From positions 101,966 to 132,499 of the forward strand of contig JBNGIS010016786.1 in NCBI GenBank assembly GCA_049999725.1: 30,534 bases of DNA, read 5' to 3'. Of the stretch, positions 29,986 through 30,534 are shown piece by piece; the first letter of the stretch is position 1, and each line of letters starts with the position of its first letter. The notes beneath the pieces were generated by a model. The model did not search any database, was not told the origin of the DNA, and was given only the letters and a program-made list of their open reading frames with translations. This DNA comes from Haplomitrium mnioides (taxonomy: Eukaryota; Marchantiophyta; Haplomitriopsida; Calobryales). Both the position numbers and the translations under genes were made by a program.

Positions 29986-30534
29986 CCACACTGAAGCCCA
30001 TAGTGCCATCGATGTTCAGAAGGTGACAATGTGCCCAATTACGCATATGATTCTTCCAAACCATGCCATCACGTCCCTCTAGCTGCAAAACTCTTGAAGG
30101 CAATACCTCACATACATGCAGAATTTGGCGCTCAGTAGTGACATCAAGTGTCGTGGGTGTTGTCTGTTGCACATAAACATAATCACCATGATGAAACCTC
30201 CGAGTCCTAGTGTGATATCCACCTCCATATATGGTAGCATATCCAAAAGTATTGTGATGCCAAGCATTGGCAAGGTTGCCAAACCCCTAGGCTCTCTCTG
30301 AACACACTTGCATCCAAACATCTGGATCACCTAAATCCACAACCATAGTGACATCACATCGAGTAGAGGAGGGCAAATCAGGGTCCCTCCCATCAATCCA
30401 AATTTGCAAAATCTGAGCCCCTTTTCCACCTGAATCTCACAATCTAAATAAGACCATACACATCCATGGCTTGTTGCAACACATGGCATTTTGCAATCTC
30501 GATGACATATGCAATAGCAGTGATACTAGTGGAG
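29985..30534 (-). pseudogene. Element E, gypsy integrase C-terminal tail (continues off the right edge)
   Basis: The minus strand stays open in one frame from about 30,290 to 29,912 and gives GYATIYGGGYHTRTRRFHHG, DYVYVQQTTPTTLDVTTERQ, ILHVCEVLPSRVLQLEGRDG and AHCHLLNIDGTMG. G-D-Y-V is the integrase C-terminal strand; the L-x-x-E-V-L-P-S...L-L-E-G-R-D-G and C-x-P-C-H-L-P-N-x-D blocks are ones I recall from plant gypsy-type polyproteins with a PHD tail. 30,534-30,300 continues the same protein in shifting frames (CSERA, DLGDPDVWMQV). The integrase core should lie to the right of the window. Confidence 0.65.

Noticed and set aside
1-30534. CRISPR array, tRNA, rRNA or bacterial operon
   Set aside because: Tandem units lack regular unique spacers, no cloverleaf or rRNA core was seen, and the element families are those of plants.

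Overview
This 30.5-kb window looks like plant nuclear intergenic DNA made almost entirely of old, broken transposable elements. I see no intact gene, tRNA or rRNA. The organism is inferred from the element families: Ty3/gypsy chromoviruses, a second Ty3/gypsy lineage, Ty1/copia and a CACTA transposase domain, in AT-rich, CpG-poor sequence with heavily decayed copies. This would suit a large, slowly purged plant genome (a gymnosperm is possible), but the species cannot be fixed from the window. All family assignments are by eye from translated motifs; no search was run.

Layout. 1-450 holds the DUF4218 part of a CACTA transposase (+). About 3.0-8.0 kb has two diverged copies of one non-coding repeat on either side of unassigned sequence. 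About 9.8-12.9 kb is a minus-strand Ty3/gypsy remnant (element D): gag, a zinc knuckle, a protease, then a segment resembling the C-terminal motifs of a C5-cytosine methyltransferase.

The centre is a three-level nest. Gypsy element A (-) is cut inside its reverse transcriptase by a Ty1/copia element (+, about 16,197-23,231). The two RT halves (23,231-23,790 and 16,040-16,190) join in frame once the insert and one copy of a short target duplication are removed. The copia element in turn holds a GC- and CpG-rich block of about 3.6 kb (about 16,880-20,540) with internal direct repeats and a TATA box, probably a young LTR or non-autonomous element. The 10-N gap at 22,150-22,159 is flanked by the same 47 bases on both sides and is almost certainly an unmerged assembly overlap.

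To the right, chromovirus B (-, about 23.9-26.5 kb) and chromovirus C (-, about 26.5-29.1 kb) each end in a recognisable chromodomain; the 3' LTR of C abuts B inside the RNase H domain of B. A pair of 126/127-bp TG...CA repeats around 268 bp (29,132-29,652) has the dimensions of a TRIM element. The right edge (29.8-30.5 kb, -) carries element E: a gypsy integrase C-terminal tail followed by a decayed PHD finger. D and E appear to be two copies of one polyprotein family that joins two chromatin-related domains, a methyltransferase and a PHD finger, to a retrotransposon. This is the most interesting signal in the window.
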